Source: Candidatus Calditenuaceae archaeon (GTDB taxonomy: Archaea; Thermoproteota; Nitrososphaeria_A; Caldarchaeales; Calditenuaceae). Taken from it: a DNA stretch of 40,823 bases. Under the pieces are notes generated by a model that did not search any database, was not told where the DNA came from, and saw nothing but the letters and a program-made list of their open reading frames with translations. Positions within the stretch are counted from its first letter, which is position 1. Each line of letters begins with the position of its first letter. The position numbers and the translations under genes were made by a program. Shown here in pieces: positions 38,911 through 40,823 of the stretch. The stretch is taken from the NCBI GenBank assembly GCA_025058055.1, contig JANXEU010000027.1, positions 1 to 40,823 on the forward strand, written 5' to 3'.

Positions 38911-39327
38911 ATGACGGAGCGTACCTTCGTGATGCTGAAGCCGAGCGCGCTGGAGAGGGGACTGGTCGGCGAGATAGTCGGCAGGTTCGAGAGGAAGGGG
39001 CTGAAGCTGGTCACGGTGAAGACGGTCGCGATGACTAGGAGTCAGGCTGAGGAGCTGTACTCGGTCCACAGAGGGAAACACTTCTTCGACGACCTAGTCA
39101 GCAGGATCAACGGCAGGAAAGTAGTCGTGATGGTGCTGGAGGGGAGGTCGGCCGTGTCGGTCGTCAGGAGGCTCATAGGTGCCACGGATCCTGTCAACGC
39201 AGAACCAGGGACAATCAGGGGAGATTTGGGGCTAGACTTGACCGACAACCTGGTTCACGCCTCAGACAGCGAAGAGAGTTTCAGACGCGAGTGCTCCATC
39301 TTCTTTCCAGCGTACGAGTTGGGATGA
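38911..39327 (+). CDS. ndk: nucleoside diphosphate kinase
   Basis: A 138-residue kinase that balances nucleoside triphosphates. It starts TERTFVMLKPSALERG, has the phosphate site region RRLIGATDP and GTIRGDLGLD, and the active-site His in NLVHASDSEES. ATG 38911 is preferred to GTG 38908; GGTGAG lies upstream. In many archaea ndk and rpl24e are in one operon; here they are 1 kb apart on opposite strands. Confidence 0.95.
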   Translation: MTERTFVMLKPSALERGLVGEIVGRFERKGLKLVTVKTVAMTRSQAEELYSVHRGKHFFDDLVSRINGRKVVVMVLEGRSAVSVVRRLIGATDPVNAEPGTIRGDLGLDLTDNLVHASDSEESFRRECSIFFPAYELG

Positions 39328-39384
39328 TCTACCTGAAAAAACGCTATCTGGAAAGCTTATCTCTGACTATCACGGCCCTCTTGG

Positions 39385-40296
39385 TTGGTGGAGGGAGCAG
39401 TAAAGAGGGACGACTTCGTGTCCGAAACAGCCCCTCTACCTGACTTTATCGACGATCACGAGCATTTAGGTCTCGAATCGAACGATCAAGCCGTCTCTTC
39501 CCTCGTGGTGCTTCGAAGCTCGATGATTCACTTCTCCAAGTTGTTGTTCAATCGGCAGATCGATGGTAAGACATACCTTGAGCTGATGGCCAACTCTTAC
39601 GAGCAGATCCGAAAGGTCCTAGTGAAGGCGGTTGAGGAGGACTACCCTGAGAGCTTCTTCAGGGTTTACGCCGAAGTTTTCAGCGACCCCATCCTCACGA
39701 GGCTCGCCGTCTTCCTCCTCTACAATCACAGATCATTCGACTTGAGCCATGATGAGGCGAGGTGGTGTGTGCTGGTTATGCAGGGTAACATAGCAGACGC
39801 AGGACATCCACCTATCTCGAAACCCCAGTCGGAGCAGAGGAGAGTCTTGGAACCTGAGCGCGCTCAGAGCTCGGTTGAGAAGGCGTCTTCTGCCTCTATG
39901 ACTGGAGGTAGAAAAGAGACGGATCTCATGGCCACTCAACTCTCCGAGAAGCCCTCAACCGCTGAAGAGGTTCAAGACGAGTTCACGGAGATCGTCAAGG
40001 TCCTGATGAAGGAACGCGATAGGTTGCCCGAGAGGGAGAGGTACCTCGTCTTCTTGGCGCTGCTGGCCATATCTTACTGCAGGGGTAAGGCGAGCCGGTC
40101 ACAACTGGTGCAGCTGGGGAATGAGTACCTCGACAAGGCGGTTGGACTTGACACTTCACGTCTCGACGAGCCTCTGAAGTCGTCGCTGAAGAGGTTGGCC
40201 TCGACGCTGAAGAGAAGGAACTTGCCGTCAGCGATCGTTAACGTCCTCGATAAACCCAAGGTTCTCAGCTCAGGACGCAGAGTCAGGATAGAGTGA
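39385..40296 (+). CDS. conserved? helical protein of unknown function
   Basis: A 303-residue soluble protein that I do not recognise. Two helical domains (about 30-140 and 195-303) are joined by a Ser/Glu/Lys-rich, probably disordered linker (SKPQSEQRRVLEPERAQSS region). The second domain includes EFTEIVKVLMKERDRLPERER and FLALLAISYCRGKASRSQL. No catalytic motif, signal or membrane helix. TTG 39385 or GTG 39388 start. The stop directly abuts the convergent rpl24e stop. Lying between ndk and rpl24e it could be translation-related, but that is only a neighbourhood guess. Confidence 0.7.
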   Translation: MVEGAVKRDDFVSETAPLPDFIDDHEHLGLESNDQAVSSLVVLRSSMIHFSKLLFNRQIDGKTYLELMANSYEQIRKVLVKAVEEDYPESFFRVYAEVFSDPILTRLAVFLLYNHRSFDLSHDEARWCVLVMQGNIADAGHPPISKPQSEQRRVLEPERAQSSVEKASSASMTGGRKETDLMATQLSEKPSTAEEVQDEFTEIVKVLMKERDRLPERERYLVFLALLAISYCRGKASRSQLVQLGNEYLDKAVGLDTSRLDEPLKSSLKRLASTLKRRNLPSAIVNVLDKPKVLSSGRRVRIE

Positions 40297-40494
40297 TCAT
40301 CGCCTTTGCCTCAAAGGCACTTTGCTCGTGAGAGTCCACTTGAGCCGTCGTGGGTCCTTCTTCTGGTCTACCATGTAGACCCTGCAACGCCTGCTGCAAA
40401 ACCAGAGAAGCGTTCCGTCCCTCCTAGCGTACAGCATCCCGACGCCGTGCGGGAACTCCTTCTCACAGAAGGCGCATCGGTGCATCGTTACCAT
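40297..40494 (-). CDS. rpl24e: ribosomal protein L24e (eL24)
   Basis: A 65-residue large-subunit protein with a zinc site: CAFC near the N-terminus and FCSRRCR in the middle, plus DPRRLKWT, all diagnostic for archaeal L24e. ATG 40494 (MVTMHRCAFC) matches relatives that start MVEMRTC. Confidence 0.95.
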   Translation of the reverse strand: MVTMHRCAFCEKEFPHGVGMLYARRDGTLLWFCSRRCRVYMVDQKKDPRRLKWTLTSKVPLRQRR

Positions 40495-40665
40495 GGCTGA
40501 TCACCTCACACGCTCGATTAATTTAAAGATCTCCCATCAGAGGCCTCCGGCGTTCGCGCGAATCTCAGAACGAGAACTGCTGCGTTCTAGGTCGAATCTG
40601 TTCTCGATGACCATATTCCTCGGTCTTCGAGCTGAGTATCGGCCGATCAACGCTAAAGAATTGGC

Positions 40666-40754
40666 CGGGCCCGCCGGGATTCGAACCCGGGACCTCCGGC
40701 TCTCTCCGGAGCCCTTAGAAGGCCGGCGCTCTGTCCATGCTGAGCTACGGGCCC
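40666..40754 (-). tRNA. tRNA-Arg(TCT) with a 14-nt canonical intron
   Basis: On the minus strand: acceptor GGGCCCG/CGGGCCC, D-arm GCTC/GAGC, anticodon stem CCGGC/GCCGG, loop CTTCTAA with anticodon TCT. The stem closes only after removing AGGGCTCCGGAGAG (40702-40715), inserted after position 37, the usual archaeal intron site. T-arm CCGGG-TTCGAAT-CCCGG, discriminator G. Its T-arm and acceptor are identical to those of the tRNA-Arg(CCG) at 12.8 kb. Confidence 0.88.
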
Positions 40755-40772
40755 AGTAGCTGTTCTAACCAA

Positions 40773-40786
40773 ATACTTATATACTA
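40773..40786. promoter_or_regulatory. bidirectional TATA element ahead of tRNA-Arg and a gene leaving the window
   Basis: ATACTTATATACTA lies about 25 bases from the 5' end of tRNA-Arg(TCT) on the minus strand and about 24 bases before an ATG at 40803 on the plus strand, which opens a frame (MRRLNGR) cut by the window end. Confidence 0.45.
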
Positions 40787-40823
40787 CCGACATATTAGCC
40801 CCATGCGAAGACTCAATGGGCGG

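Noticed and set aside
40493-40759. 88-residue plus-strand ORF ending over tRNA-Arg
   Set aside because: Its second half is tRNA read in a protein frame (AGIRTRDLRL).
1-40823. CRISPR arrays, insertion sequences or integrases
   Set aside because: No regularly spaced direct repeats, transposase or integrase frames were found on either strand.

Overview
The window reads as a chromosomal segment of a TACK-lineage archaeon. Evidence: EF-1alpha on an archaeal frame with the longer eocyte/eukaryote-type insert between the G-domain switch region and NKMD; archaeal ribosomal proteins (S7, S10, S11, L24e), Elf1, prefoldin, histone and archaeal mevalonate genes; introns in tRNA-Arg genes, one at a non-canonical position; TATA boxes about 25-30 nt ahead of many starts, implying leaderless mRNAs; frequent GTG/TTG starts. 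A C4HC3 RING-like protein and a possible arcadin-1 would fit Caldarchaeales/Aigarchaeota or another deep Nitrososphaeria group, but a species cannot be assigned from this sequence alone.
Layout. 1-4.8 kb: end of an archaeal MiaB-like methylthiotransferase, a small metalloprotease, prefoldin beta, a DHH phosphoesterase and an ECF transporter core (A1-A2-T). 4.8-9.3 kb: homoserine dehydrogenase with an ACT partner, glycyl-tRNA synthetase, a membrane protein with a RING-like tail, an Lrp regulator. 9.4-12.7 kb: HMG-CoA synthase, thiolase, DUF35, then a methyltransferase. 12.7-22.8 kb: three tRNAs, class II photolyase, SDR, TGS GTPase, Elf1-S10, EF-1alpha, S7, Nudix, a surface protein and a glycosyltransferase. 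22.9-30.3 kb: S11, a PCu(A)C copper chaperone, both subunits of a B12-dependent acyl-CoA mutase, TrmI, adenylate kinase, histone, GluRS, a mini zinc protein and an arcadin-like protein. 30.3-38.7 kb: the notable block. 38.8-40.8 kb: Ndk, an unknown protein, L24e, tRNA-Arg.
The notable block is a complete copper membrane monooxygenase (CuMMO, Pmo/Amo family) operon in the order C-A-x-B-y. All ligands of the CuB, CuC and CuD sites can be read directly. It is divergent from an amidohydrolase - DUF59 - ICMT-like operon, followed by a Zn alcohol dehydrogenase, and is trailed by a membrane-anchored cupredoxin. The amidohydrolase + DUF59 + ADH trio is the accessory set I know from actinobacterial propane monooxygenase (prm/mim) operons, which use an unrelated di-iron enzyme. 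Together with the ADH this suggests that the enzyme oxidises a short alkane or other small hydrocarbon to an alcohol and then an aldehyde or ketone, rather than ammonia. The copper chaperone and cupredoxin would supply copper and electrons. The nearby acyl-CoA mutase carries isobutyryl-CoA-type rather than methylmalonyl-CoA-type specificity residues, so it could belong to C4 acyl metabolism. The block looks more AT-rich than its surroundings and may have been acquired. Functions of the block are inferred from sequence and context; none is demonstrated here.
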